From a virus, in IMG/VR virus record IMGVR_UViG_3300007276_000184, positions 1-30,960 of that record: a stretch of 30,960 nucleotides of DNA; one strand, 5' to 3'. A program made the translations under genes and the position numbers. Of the stretch, positions 1-6,693 are shown piece by piece; position 1 is the first letter of the stretch, and each line of letters opens with the position of its first letter. Under the pieces are notes generated by a model, which made no database searches, had not been told where the DNA came from, and saw only the letters and a list, made by a program, of their open reading frames with translations.

Positions 1-155
1 TATTAGATATACTAGAGGAAATAATCGGCAATAAAAATCTCGAAGCAAAAGCGAATCAGATTATTAAAGAATATAAAGAAAGGTACGGAAGAAATAGTGG
101 AAAGCCGCACGAAGTATCAGTAGGAGATTACTTAATTGAAAATTTTAAGAAATGA
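1..155 (+). CDS. C-terminal end of an unrecognised protein (partial)
   Basis: An open frame runs in from the left edge (codons from position 3) and stops at TGA 153-155. The visible 50 residues are charged and helical, starting LDILEEIIGNKNLEAKANQ and ending VGDYLIENFKK. I recognise no motif. The reading has no internal stop and looks like normal coding sequence (many Lys/Glu, good amphipathic pattern), so I treat it as a real gene whose start lies outside the window. The product could be a cassette-borne or accessory protein given the hairpin-flanked unit just downstream, but that is inference only. Confidence 0.6.
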   Translation, partial: LDILEEIIGNKNLEAKANQIIKEYKERYGRNSGKPHEVSVGDYLIENFKK

Positions 156-243
156 AAACTTTTATGGTACTTATGCTAATAGTTCAGCAAAGCAAAGATA
201 TGAACAGGCTTTGTGCCGATTCTATAAGCACGTGTTGAAGGCA

Positions 244-296
244 AAAAAACGCTGTGTGTATGTGGTCGTTTTAATGCCATATACACGATGTTGTAA
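244..296 (+). other. attC-like hairpin A (left border of cassette-like unit)
   Basis: A strong stem pairs 256-265 (GTGTATGTGG) with 277-286 (CCATATACAC), with one G-U pair and an 11-nt loop. Outside it, AAC at 248-250 can pair with GTT at 290-292, leaving unpaired bases mainly in the left arm. This is the topology of an integron attC site (outer AAC/GTT box, inner stem, extrahelical bases on one arm). The right box reads GTTGTAA, which does not fit the classical GTTRRRY exactly, so the call is tentative. Confidence 0.35.
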
Positions 297-336
297 ATCT
301 TTAGCTTACGAATTTGAAACACTAAAATTGAATAAT

Positions 337-546
337 ATGAAAGAAGTAATTGAAAAACTAAATGAGGGATTAAAAGACCCTGAGTACAGACAAGGTTGGG
401 TTGCAAATATAGCAATGGCACAAATAGATTGTGAACGATGGTACAGAGAAGAAAACAACAAAGTAGGTAAATACCTAAACACAAAGGATAAACACGCCAT
501 TGCGAACAAAGGAGCTGAATACTTTCTCGAACTACTAAGCAAGTAA
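337..546 (+). CDS. small hypothetical protein, 69 aa, inside cassette-like unit
   Basis: I chose ATG 337. The frame is open back to a TTG at 136, but that upstream part overlaps the preceding gene, runs through hairpin A and translates to an unlikely Cys/Val/Arg-rich string. From 337 the product is a normal-looking soluble helical protein (MKEVIEKLNEGLKDPEYRQGW...), with AQIDCERWYREE near residue 30 and a C-terminus AEYFLELLSK. No family recognised. The stop codon lies 7 nt before the TTTACAAC box of hairpin B, which is the spacing expected for an ORF in an integron gene cassette. No Shine-Dalgarno is visible, as is common in Bacteroidota. Confidence 0.55.
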   Translation: MKEVIEKLNEGLKDPEYRQGWVANIAMAQIDCERWYREENNKVGKYLNTKDKHAIANKGAEYFLELLSK

Positions 547-553
547 GCTATTG

Positions 554-612
554 TTTACAACGAATAGATAAGTTCTGCGCTTTTTAGCGTTGAATCTTAT
601 CGGCTGTTATCT
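554..612 (+). other. attC-like hairpin B (right border of cassette-like unit)
   Basis: Stem GATAAG (567-572) / CTTATC (596-601), then TTC/GAA and CGCT (578-581) / AGCG (586-589) around a TTTT loop, with a single-base bulge at 595. The left outer box TTTACAAC (554-561) is the exact reverse complement of GTTGTAAA at 290-297, the putative left end of the same unit. This is the relation expected when a cassette's attC R'' box pairs with the cassette's own 5' end in the excised circle. The right box GTTATCT (606-612) fits GTTRRRY poorly. It could instead be a plain terminator-like hairpin, but no T-run follows the stem directly. Confidence 0.35.
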
Positions 613-846
613 TTTTACAATTAAAATATAATGCTAAGGCTATGTTTCGTTGCATTAAAACGAAGCTAATTATTAACTACAAATATTATGAGCAATGACA
701 TCATATCTACTGTTATACATCGTTAATTTGAAACTGACAAAACACAGACACCTCATTTCTAGTGCGTTTGCAAGAGTTTTATACAGATAATAGATAACAT
801 ACCTATACTTTTTTTATAATAGTGGAGATTAAATCATCTTAAAACT

Positions 847-860
847 ATATTTATTATTAA
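847..860 (+). promoter_or_regulatory. candidate late promoter (ATATTTATTATTAA)
   Basis: Matches the ATATTTATWNWWAA motif found at the same distance before several other genes. The core ends 21 nt before ATG 876. No -35 element is evident, as in T4 late promoters, which consist only of a -10 box read by gp55. Confidence 0.4.
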
Positions 861-875
861 AAAATACTTAGTTTT

Positions 876-1733
876 ATGGAGCAGATGATACACAACAGTT
901 ATGTTGCATTATTAGATCAAGACAAAATTACAATCAAGCACCCGACAATCGAGAATAAAAAGGTCACTTTATATCGGACGTGCGCTTTGAAAACATTTAA
1001 ACTTTCAGCATTCGGCATCGTTATTGAAAAAAATACTGTTGGAGGGTATGTGGAAGGATTACATAATCTAGATCCAGAGGCTCCCTCGTGGGTAGGTCAT
1101 CGGTCACGTGTATTTGATAATGCTAAAATTCTGCATGGTTCACTCCTTACAGATAGTTGCGTGGTATTTGGAAATGCAGAAATACGGGCATCAAGGCTTA
1201 AACATTATGCAAGAGTATTGGATCATGCAACAATTATTGAATCAACTTTAGAAAATTTAGTTGAAGTTAAAGATAATGCGACTGTATTAAAGTCTAAAAT
1301 GATTAACTCAACTATGGTATTTAATAATGCAAGCGTTCAAGACTCTACTTTAAAAATGGGATCTTGCGTCAGAGGTGATGCAATTGTATTAAATACTACA
1401 TTAACTGATACAACACAAATTGGCGGGGAAGCTAAAGTCGTGGATTGTAAATTGAGTAATGATGCTAAATTGTTTGATGGAAAACATGAAGGACAAGTTT
1501 TCGACGAGGAACAGGATTTAATTTACGAAACATTTGATGGTAATATTAATGATTTAAAACCTGTATCATTTAATTTTAGTGGTATTGATTATAATGGTTA
1601 TGCGTGGCACATCCCAGGGAAAACTAGATCTTTAGTGTATAAAGATAAAGCAGGTAGGCATATATTAAAAACTAGAAATAGTATGAATTTATCAATAACA
1701 TCAAAACAGTTATATAATACTGATACTTTTTAA
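876..1733 (+). CDS. beta-helix hexapeptide-repeat protein (YdcK-like)
   Basis: A 285-residue protein with a GGYVEGLHNL segment near residues 56-65, followed by repeated short units of the type V-F-D-N-A-K-I, V-F-G-N-A-E-I, V-L-D-H-A-T-I and V-F-N-N-A-S-V up to about residue 200. This GG(W/Y/F)(V/I)E...NL lead plus x-A-x-(V/I) repeats is typical of phage and bacterial proteins annotated as YdcK-like or polymer-forming hexapeptide proteins, which fold as a left-handed beta-helix. The C-terminal 80 residues are not repetitive. A structural or host-surface-related role is inferred; no catalytic residues can be assigned. It is followed by the gene at 1737 with only 3 nt between them. Confidence 0.65.
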   Translation: MEQMIHNSYVALLDQDKITIKHPTIENKKVTLYRTCALKTFKLSAFGIVIEKNTVGGYVEGLHNLDPEAPSWVGHRSRVFDNAKILHGSLLTDSCVVFGNAEIRASRLKHYARVLDHATIIESTLENLVEVKDNATVLKSKMINSTMVFNNASVQDSTLKMGSCVRGDAIVLNTTLTDTTQIGGEAKVVDCKLSNDAKLFDGKHEGQVFDEEQDLIYETFDGNINDLKPVSFNFSGIDYNGYAWHIPGKTRSLVYKDKAGRHILKTRNSMNLSITSKQLYNTDTF

Positions 1734-1736
1734 AGT

Positions 1737-2234
1737 ATGAGTTATAATGCATTCAAAGTTGAAGTGCTTAGCGGCCTCCAAACAGCGCATGGAGATAAAA
1801 TTCGCGGATCTAGAGTTATGGCTCAAGCGTATATCAATCTGATATCCCGCCATATGGAAATAATAACTGGTGGCGGTTCTGTTATAGGTATGCCTGCGGG
1901 CCTTCCTGCATTACAAGCAGGATTACAAACTATATTTTTACAAAGTTGGACAAGCCAGACTACTATGCAATCACAATTTAATATGTGGGCACCGTACATT
2001 TATACAGCTTGGGCAGGACAAATGATTGTAGGGCCTACAGGATTTGTTGCAGTATTAAATACAGGATCTTGGGCAGGACCTCCAATACCTCAAAATTTAG
2101 ATCCTAGGCTTTGGTTAGATGTATTAATTGCAGTAATAACTACACATATAATATCATTATCAGGCACTTATACAAATTATTTTACAGGTATGACGACACC
2201 ATGGTCAGGTGCATTGTTACAAACATTCCCGTGA
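1737..2234 (+). CDS. hypothetical protein, 165 aa, hydrophobic/Gly-rich
   Basis: Starts 3 nt after the previous stop, so it is probably translationally coupled. The sequence is rich in Gly, Ala, Trp and aromatic residues with few charges (GGGSVIGMPAGLPALQAGLQ around residue 45-64; VLIAVITTHIISL near residue 130-142). It lacks a clear signal peptide and its hydrophobic parts are not classical membrane helices. Lying before the endolysin, it could be a virion or lysis-associated protein, but I recognise no family. Confidence 0.6.
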   Translation: MSYNAFKVEVLSGLQTAHGDKIRGSRVMAQAYINLISRHMEIITGGGSVIGMPAGLPALQAGLQTIFLQSWTSQTTMQSQFNMWAPYIYTAWAGQMIVGPTGFVAVLNTGSWAGPPIPQNLDPRLWLDVLIAVITTHIISLSGTYTNYFTGMTTPWSGALLQTFP

Positions 2235-2258
2235 TAGTTATCTGTAAAAGGATAAATT

Positions 2259-3269
2259 ATGTTGGTATTAGGTGAGAAGGGGTTGGATGTAGTCATTATA
2301 CAACAGCTGTTAGGCGTCGAGCCTAGCGGGGAATATGATGAACATACACAAGCAGCAGTTAAGAATTTCCAATTGAGAGTTGGGGAGCCAGCGACTGGTA
2401 ATGCTGATAATAAGACATTAGAATTGATTTTAAAGCGATTAGGCAGTGATATTGATACTACTGTTAATGATGAAGTTCAAGTAGAAGATTTAGAAGCAAC
2501 CACAGACCTTGCAGAAATCACCGCTACGGTCACAATAGACGAATATTTATTACCTGATGATGAATATGTAACTGACCAAGGTGAAATTTTAGATAAAAAA
2601 TATATTATCATACATCACACCGCTGGAGGTGCAGATCCATTCAAAACAATTGATGATTGGGCTAATGACGCTAGAGGTAGGATTGGAACTCAATACATTA
2701 TAGGTGGGATTGATATCCGTGATAGGGATGCTGAAAATGACGGTCGGATTGTTAAATGTATACCGGATGAATATTTTGCATTCCATTTAGGGGGTTATAA
2801 AAGTCATAATATTGACAGATTTATGCATAAACATTCAATCGGAATTGAAATTTGTAATTTCGGGTGGTTAACAGAACGTGATGGCGAATTCTATACATAT
2901 ACTGGACAATTGATAGATACTGAATATGTTGATGATTTAGGATTTGCATTTAGAGGACATAGATATTGGCATAAATACACTGAAGAACAAATATCAAGCT
3001 TACAATTTTTAATCGAATCACTCTCAGAAACATATAATATTGATATTTATAATGGCTTAAAGGAGAGATTGGAATCATCCCACCCAGGAGATGCTTTTGA
3101 GTTTTATGAGGAAGCTGTACATGGAGAAATTCGTGGATTGTTATCACACACATCAATTCGTAAAGATAAAACGGATGTTTCTCCACAAGCACATTTAGTG
3201 GAAATGATACAGAATTTAAACAATATGGGGTTAGATGAATCGGATTTTTCAGAACCTATACTAAGTTAA
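2259..3269 (+). CDS. endolysin: N-acetylmuramoyl-L-alanine amidase with N-terminal PG-binding domain
   Basis: Cuts the amide bond between N-acetylmuramic acid and L-alanine in the host wall at lysis. Residues 1-62 form a PG_binding_1-type domain (LGEKGLDVVIIQQLLGV, then a T-Q-A-A-V-K-N-F-Q helix). Residues about 112-310 are an Amidase_2 domain: YIIIHHTAGG with zinc-ligand His 119/120, SIGIEICN at 193-200, a His at 297 and the K-x-D element at 304-306 in SHTSIRKDKTDVSP. An acidic linker (65-100) joins the domains. The order is unusual in that the binding domain precedes the catalytic one, but this is known in other phage lysins. AAAGGA about 5-9 nt before ATG serves as ribosome binding site. 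The next gene is a possible holin. Confidence 0.85.
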   Translation: MLVLGEKGLDVVIIQQLLGVEPSGEYDEHTQAAVKNFQLRVGEPATGNADNKTLELILKRLGSDIDTTVNDEVQVEDLEATTDLAEITATVTIDEYLLPDDEYVTDQGEILDKKYIIIHHTAGGADPFKTIDDWANDARGRIGTQYIIGGIDIRDRDAENDGRIVKCIPDEYFAFHLGGYKSHNIDRFMHKHSIGIEICNFGWLTERDGEFYTYTGQLIDTEYVDDLGFAFRGHRYWHKYTEEQISSLQFLIESLSETYNIDIYNGLKERLESSHPGDAFEFYEEAVHGEIRGLLSHTSIRKDKTDVSPQAHLVEMIQNLNNMGLDESDFSEPILS

Positions 3270-3302
3270 CATATTAAAAATATATAATTTGTAGGAATTA
3301 GA

Positions 3303-3989
3303 ATGGGATTAACTTGGGTGAACGTATTATTTGGCGTAGGAGGTGTGAGCATGGTGAAGGTGTTATGGGATGTTATTAAATATTTTATCACACGACGTGA
3401 CAGTCAAGTTGCTAAACTTGACAAATTTTCTGTAAAGCAAAAAAACATTGAAAGGTTATTAAATTCTGTAATCAACGATTCAGTACAAATTCAGAATTTA
3501 CTCAGTACATTTGTCGACACTACTGAAATAGATAGGATTTCTGTTGTCAAATTTGAAAATGGTGGTGGTGTACCACAATTGGGAACTAAACAACACATTA
3601 CCATTTTATATGAAGCAATAGACAAAAAAGCGGAAGGGCTATATAATTTAAAGCCGCTAAAACCTGATTTTGATCGTTACGAAATTGACGCTAGTCATCA
3701 GCAAATATTATTAGATGTCATAAACAAAGGATCGTCAATACAAATAACAGAATCTATGCCAGAAGGTGAAGTTAAAAATCTTTTAATGTCATACGGGATA
3801 ACTAAAAATATTGTTGTTCCTATAATACACATTCCACAGCTTGAAGGTACAACTTCAGGATTTTTTTTATATTTATCAATGAATCAATTCAATAGAATTG
3901 ACACTGATAGTCTTGACGGTAAAATATCAATTTTAAAAAATAAGATATCAAAAATATTTAAATCATTTTATGTTAGACGAGTTGTCTGA
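3303..3989 (+). CDS. membrane-anchored GAF-like protein; possible holin or lysis regulator
   Basis: The 228-residue product begins with a hydrophobic stretch (about residues 2-26, GLTWVNVLFGVGGVSMVKVLW) followed by basic residues (FITRRD), suggesting one N-terminal membrane anchor with a cytoplasmic remainder. From about residue 75 the pattern DRISVVKFENGGGVPQLG, then VVPIIHIPQ...GFFLYLSMNQFN, resembles a GAF-type sensory fold. Similar anchored GAF-like proteins with an N-G-G-G segment occur in other large marine phages, from memory and not checked here. Position directly after the endolysin suggests a role in lysis timing. A start at Met17 is also possible and would remove half of the anchor. 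Confidence 0.5.
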   Translation: MGLTWVNVLFGVGGVSMVKVLWDVIKYFITRRDSQVAKLDKFSVKQKNIERLLNSVINDSVQIQNLLSTFVDTTEIDRISVVKFENGGGVPQLGTKQHITILYEAIDKKAEGLYNLKPLKPDFDRYEIDASHQQILLDVINKGSSIQITESMPEGEVKNLLMSYGITKNIVVPIIHIPQLEGTTSGFFLYLSMNQFNRIDTDSLDGKISILKNKISKIFKSFYVRRVV

Positions 3990-4008
3990 TAAAAATATAT
4001 AATATCAT

Positions 4009-4040
4009 TTGGTAGTCTGAAATCTTTTACTTATATTTAG
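4009..4040 (+). promoter_or_regulatory. host-type promoter P1 (TTG-N20-TATATTTA)
   Basis: TTG at 4009-4011 and TATATTTA at 4032-4039, with exactly 20 nt between. The spacer carries GTCTGAAATCTTTT, shared with the copy at 5522. The layout matches the Bacteroidota vegetative promoter (TTTG at -33, TAnnTTTG at -7). It lies in the 85-nt gap before the gene at 4075, giving a leader of about 30 nt. Confidence 0.65.
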
Positions 4041-4074
4041 TATAAATTATTAAATAAATTAAAATTTTCAGAAA

Positions 4075-4353
4075 ATGGTTAGATTCAAATTACAAGAACG
4101 CATTATCGCAGTACACAATGGCGTAAATCGTGTAGGTATTATCGTCGATAGAACAACTAAACTCAAAAGGCGTGTCTTTAATATCCGAATGGAAGATGGA
4201 ACTCAAAATTTATATGTGCCAGTTGACGCCGTTGACGAGTCAATATATATAGATTCCGCATTATCAAAAGCGATAGCGCCACTCATTAAAACAAATTTAT
4301 CAATATCTACTAATGGAAATATCAGAAAAGTGCGTTCATCTGTACCTTTATAG
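4075..4353 (+). CDS. hypothetical protein, 92 aa, beta-rich
   Basis: First gene after promoter P1. The product is small and basic with alternating hydrophobic residues (MVRFKLQERIIAVHNG, then VGIIVDRTTKLKRRVFNIRM, then LYVPVDAVD), a pattern that suggests a small beta-barrel of the SH3/KOW kind; this is a fold guess only. The C-terminal third is Ser/Ile-rich and probably less ordered. No recognisable family. ATG 4075 is the only plausible start after the promoter. Confidence 0.6.
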   Translation: MVRFKLQERIIAVHNGVNRVGIIVDRTTKLKRRVFNIRMEDGTQNLYVPVDAVDESIYIDSALSKAIAPLIKTNLSISTNGNIRKVRSSVPL

Positions 4354-4367
4354 ATATTTATTAATAA
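4354..4367 (+). promoter_or_regulatory. candidate late promoter (ATATTTATTAATAA)
   Basis: Lies just past the stop of the preceding gene. The core ends 21 nt before ATG 4383 and it shares the ATATTTATWNWWAA pattern with the copies at 847, 9340, 10785 and 21135. Confidence 0.45.
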
Positions 4368-4382
4368 CCAACAAATATTACA

Positions 4383-5147
4383 ATGAAAAAGTTTTCAGAC
4401 TTAATAGATGCAGAAGATTCTGTGGCTGTTATGCAAGAAAGACCTTCCGAGGTTAAAGTTAATGCTCCAGTAGAGCCAGACGAAAAAAGAGAGGTGGAAA
4501 TTCCACCTGAACAAAAGACGATGTTAACGTCTACAATGCCAGATCATTTATTGAATGACCCACAATCTGTAGGATATCCTGATCAACAGACTCAGGAAGA
4601 TATTTACCGCAATGCTGTATTTGGAATATTAGCAGGCGGTCCTGAGACTGTTTTAGATGTCGGCTGTGGACGTGGAGATTTCGGACATTATATCCGTTCC
4701 ACTATAAGCTCTGATATTATATATCAAGGTATTGACACAAATGATATAATGATTGAAGCAGGTCGACAACGGTATGCTGATATGTTATCTACTAGTGATG
4801 GTAAATTCAATTTAGAAACTAAATTATTTGATGTTGAAGATCTAACAGAAACTCAGAATAAATATGATTGGATATTCCATGTCACAAATATGACAGTGAA
4901 TTATGGATACATAGTTCCCTTTGACCAATATGAGTATTTAGAGCGAGTAATTGACAAGTCAATACGAGAAAGTAATAAAGGATCAGTTTTTGTATTATTG
5001 AATGACCACAATTCTACAGATACTTATTTACATTATAATATAGGAGCAATAGCTAATATGTTACATGAACGTGGAGTTAAATTTGCAATAGACAATTCAG
5101 ATTTTCCTAATATGTTCAAATTAATAATATTCAATAATCCTTTTTAA
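4383..5147 (+). CDS. class I SAM-dependent methyltransferase
   Basis: Transfers a methyl group from S-adenosylmethionine; substrate unknown. Motif I is VLDVGCGRGDFG at residues 90-101, the acidic end of strand 2 is D118 in YQGIDTND, and YDWIFHVTNMTVNYGYIVPF follows as the motif IV region. Residues 1-70 are a charged, Pro/Glu-rich, probably disordered extension. No DNA-methylase DPPY/NPPF motif is seen, so a small-molecule, protein or cap-like target is as likely as DNA. It ends LIIFNNPF 11 nt before the next gene. Having both P1 and a candidate late promoter upstream suggests expression at more than one stage. Confidence 0.75.
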   Translation: MKKFSDLIDAEDSVAVMQERPSEVKVNAPVEPDEKREVEIPPEQKTMLTSTMPDHLLNDPQSVGYPDQQTQEDIYRNAVFGILAGGPETVLDVGCGRGDFGHYIRSTISSDIIYQGIDTNDIMIEAGRQRYADMLSTSDGKFNLETKLFDVEDLTETQNKYDWIFHVTNMTVNYGYIVPFDQYEYLERVIDKSIRESNKGSVFVLLNDHNSTDTYLHYNIGAIANMLHERGVKFAIDNSDFPNMFKLIIFNNPF

Positions 5148-5158
5148 AATTTAAACAA

Positions 5159-5422
5159 ATGGGTGTTAATCACAGACATAGTTACGACAAGACAAAAGTT
5201 GAGAGAATGGGCAAAATTTTTGCAACTATTGATTTTGAGCGTAATGAAAAATATTTAAGCGAGCAATACAGAAATAGAGATAAAGCAGCTCCGTGCGGCA
5301 CATTCACTATAGGCGGAAAAGAATTTCAAGTCTCCGTTGCTGAATTGCGAAAGATAGCCGAAACAGCAGAGGCAGGTGCTGAAATTGTAGAAAAGTCATA
5401 TAAACTAGGTATGTTGGCTTAA
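5159..5422 (+). CDS. hypothetical protein, 87 aa
   Basis: Begins 11 nt after the methyltransferase stop and ends 29 nt before a strong terminator, so it is the last gene of the P1 transcript. The N-terminal half is basic and polar (MGVNHRHSYDKTKVERMGK); the centre has a short beta pair (CGTFTIGGKEFQVSV); the C-terminus is a helix (AELRKIAETAEAGAEIVEKSYKLGML). No family is recognised and nothing marks it as an enzyme. Confidence 0.6.
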   Translation: MGVNHRHSYDKTKVERMGKIFATIDFERNEKYLSEQYRNRDKAAPCGTFTIGGKEFQVSVAELRKIAETAEAGAEIVEKSYKLGMLA

Positions 5423-5451
5423 TAATCAAGATACAAAATACAATAAATGAT

Positions 5452-5479
5452 AGCTCAGCAGTAATGCTGGGCTTTTTTT
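5452..5479 (+). terminator. Rho-independent terminator
   Basis: AGCTCAGCA (5452-5460), GTAA loop, TGCTGGGCT (5465-5473) with one G-U pair, followed by an unbroken T-run to 5479. It closes the 4075-5422 transcript and isolates promoter P2 just downstream. Confidence 0.85.
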
Positions 5480-5521
5480 ATATACTGAAATAAATTATTT
5501 TGAAAATAAATCATGAAAGGC

Positions 5522-5552
5522 TTGGACGTCTGAAATCTTTTATTTACCTTAG
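5522..5552 (+). promoter_or_regulatory. host-type promoter P2 (TTG-N20-TACCTTAG)
   Basis: TTG 5522-5524 and TACCTTAG 5545-5552 with a 20-nt spacer containing GTCTGAAATCTTTT, identical to the spacer block of P1. It points into the tandem-repeat region and the gene at 5768. Confidence 0.6.
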
Positions 5553-5595
5553 ATTTGTTAATTGTTTGAGAGAAGGAGAAGATGATGAGTATTTG

Positions 5596-5679
5596 AAGAG
5601 TGTGAATGTGACGACGTAGTTAAAAGAGCGTGGTAGAAAGAGTGTGAATGTGACGACGTAGTTAAAAGAGCGTGGTAGA
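5596..5679 (+). repeat. perfect 42-bp tandem duplication (two copies)
   Basis: Copy 1 is 5596-5637 and copy 2 is 5638-5679, identical throughout; flanking bases differ on both sides. The unit begins AAGAGTGTGAATGTGACGAC and ends AAAAGAGCGTGGTAGA. It is non-coding in all forward frames. Perfect identity suggests a recent duplication or selection on an RNA or protein-binding element. Confidence 0.9.
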
Positions 5680-5730
5680 CGATATATATTATTGGATTAT
5701 TGTCGGTAATGATTGCTAGAGAGGAATACT

Positions 5731-5752
5731 CAATATACTGATTTCAGTATTG
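5731..5752 (+). promoter_or_regulatory. small hairpin in the leader of the gene at 5768
   Basis: CAATA-CTG (5731-5735, 5738-5740) can pair with CAG-TATTG (5745-5752) around a 4-nt loop with a 2-nt bulge. It ends 15 nt before the start codon. No T-run follows, so it is not a typical terminator; it may affect translation, or be chance. Confidence 0.3.
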
Positions 5753-5767
5753 TAAAATAAAAAAAAA

Positions 5768-6676
5768 ATGAATAAATACTTACCATATTTAATATTATTA
5801 TCAGCACTATCTGTAAGTGGATCTGCAGCATTTTACTCAGTATATGGTTTGAGTCAATTATTCTCAGGAGCATCTACAGAAGTTATAATAATGGCTACTA
5901 GTCTAGAAATATCTAAATTAGTGATAGCTACATTATTACATCATTACTGGAATACAATAAATGCATTATTGAAAATATATTTAACAATAGCTACATTAAT
6001 ACTTGTTATTATTACTAGTGCAGGAATTTACGGATTTTTAAGTGGTGCATATCAAATTACAGCAAATGCTGATAAGATAGTTACTCGACAGATTGAATTA
6101 GTTGAAACTAAGCAACAAATATATATTGATCAGAAGACTGAATTTCAATTAGAAAAAACGCAATTGATAAAATCTATCTCAGAATTAAGAGACGGGTTAT
6201 CTAATCCTGGACAGATTCAATATATTGATAAAGATACTGGTGAAAAAATAACCACATCTTCTTCTTCAGCACGTAAATCATTAGAACGTCAATTAGCTGA
6301 TGCATTATCAGACCGTGATAATATTACACAGAAGATTCAAATAGCGACTGACAGTATTGGTAACTATGAAATTCAAAAGGTGGGGTTATTAAATGATTCA
6401 GATACTGCAGCGGAATTAGGACCACTAAAGTATTTAGCAGGTATTACAGGAATATCAATGGATAGAGTCATTAACTATTTTCTCTTACTAATTATATTTG
6501 TATTTGACCCTTTAGCTATCGCATTAGTATTGGCAGCAAACTTTGCATTCGGATTAAATAAAAGAACAATACTACCAACAGTATCTCCTAATATTCCAGA
6601 CATTACAGTAACTAAATCTGAAGATGACTCAGTAGAGAAAATGTTAGATGATCTCTCCAGTAAAAAAAAGTTATAG
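5768..6676 (+). CDS. polytopic membrane protein with central coiled coil, 302 aa
   Basis: Four hydrophobic segments can be seen: residues 6-28, about 38-58, 68-94 and 235-260 (FLLLIIFVFDPLAIALVLAANFAF, with an Asp in the middle). Between helices 3 and 4 is about 135 residues of charged heptad-like sequence (KIVTRQIELVETKQQIY, then a Ser-rich TTSSSSARK turn at 162-170 and SLERQLADALSDRDN), likely an antiparallel coiled coil. The C-terminal tail is acidic then basic. I recognise no named family; an inner-membrane phage protein that remodels or protects the host membrane is a guess. It is the first gene after the repeat-bearing leader. It ends in an A8 run, but the frame closes normally. Confidence 0.7.
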   Translation: MNKYLPYLILLSALSVSGSAAFYSVYGLSQLFSGASTEVIIMATSLEISKLVIATLLHHYWNTINALLKIYLTIATLILVIITSAGIYGFLSGAYQITANADKIVTRQIELVETKQQIYIDQKTEFQLEKTQLIKSISELRDGLSNPGQIQYIDKDTGEKITTSSSSARKSLERQLADALSDRDNITQKIQIATDSIGNYEIQKVGLLNDSDTAAELGPLKYLAGITGISMDRVINYFLLLIIFVFDPLAIALVLAANFAFGLNKRTILPTVSPNIPDITVTKSEDDSVEKMLDDLSSKKKL

Positions 6677-6693
6677 GATCCCAACCTCCTAAA

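Larger units (their letters stand above)
547..875. other. gene-free stretch of 329 nt with hairpins
   Basis: No ORF longer than about 18 codons is convincing. Besides hairpin B it holds a second hairpin at 644-666 (GTTTCGTT / AACGAAGC), a TAGATAAC at 791-798 that nearly complements the GTTATCTT at 606-613, and an AT-rich leader before the gene at 876 that contains the candidate late-promoter motif at 847. It may be a decayed second cassette; nothing more can be supported. Confidence 0.5.
5423..5767 (+). other. 345-nt gene-free region: terminator, promoter P2, tandem repeat, possible ncRNA or long leader
   Basis: All three + frames are broken by stops in and around the repeat (for example ATGATGAGTATTTGA at 5583, TAG in each repeat copy), so no protein is supported. 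The order is terminator (5452-5479), promoter P2 (5522-5552), purine-rich GAGAGAAGGAGAAG, the 42-bp tandem duplication (5596-5679), a hairpin (5731-5752) and an A-run just before ATG 5768. A transcript from P2 would carry about 200 nt before the first gene. Confidence 0.55.

Noticed and set aside
136-336. Upstream extension of the 337-546 ORF to a TTG at 136
   Set aside because: It would overlap the previous gene, cross the strong hairpin at 256-286 and encode an implausible Cys/Val/Arg-rich string; ATG 337 gives a normal protein.
791-836. A third attC-like site (TAGATAAC nearly complementing GTTATCTT at 606-613)
   Set aside because: A small stem (CTAT/ATAG) follows, but no GTT box can be found on the right side, and the complement has a mismatch. 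Kept only as a hint of a decayed cassette.
5583-5680. A small peptide gene in the tandem-repeat region
   Set aside because: All three forward frames meet stops within or just before the repeat, and the frame that looks most coding-like has no start codon.
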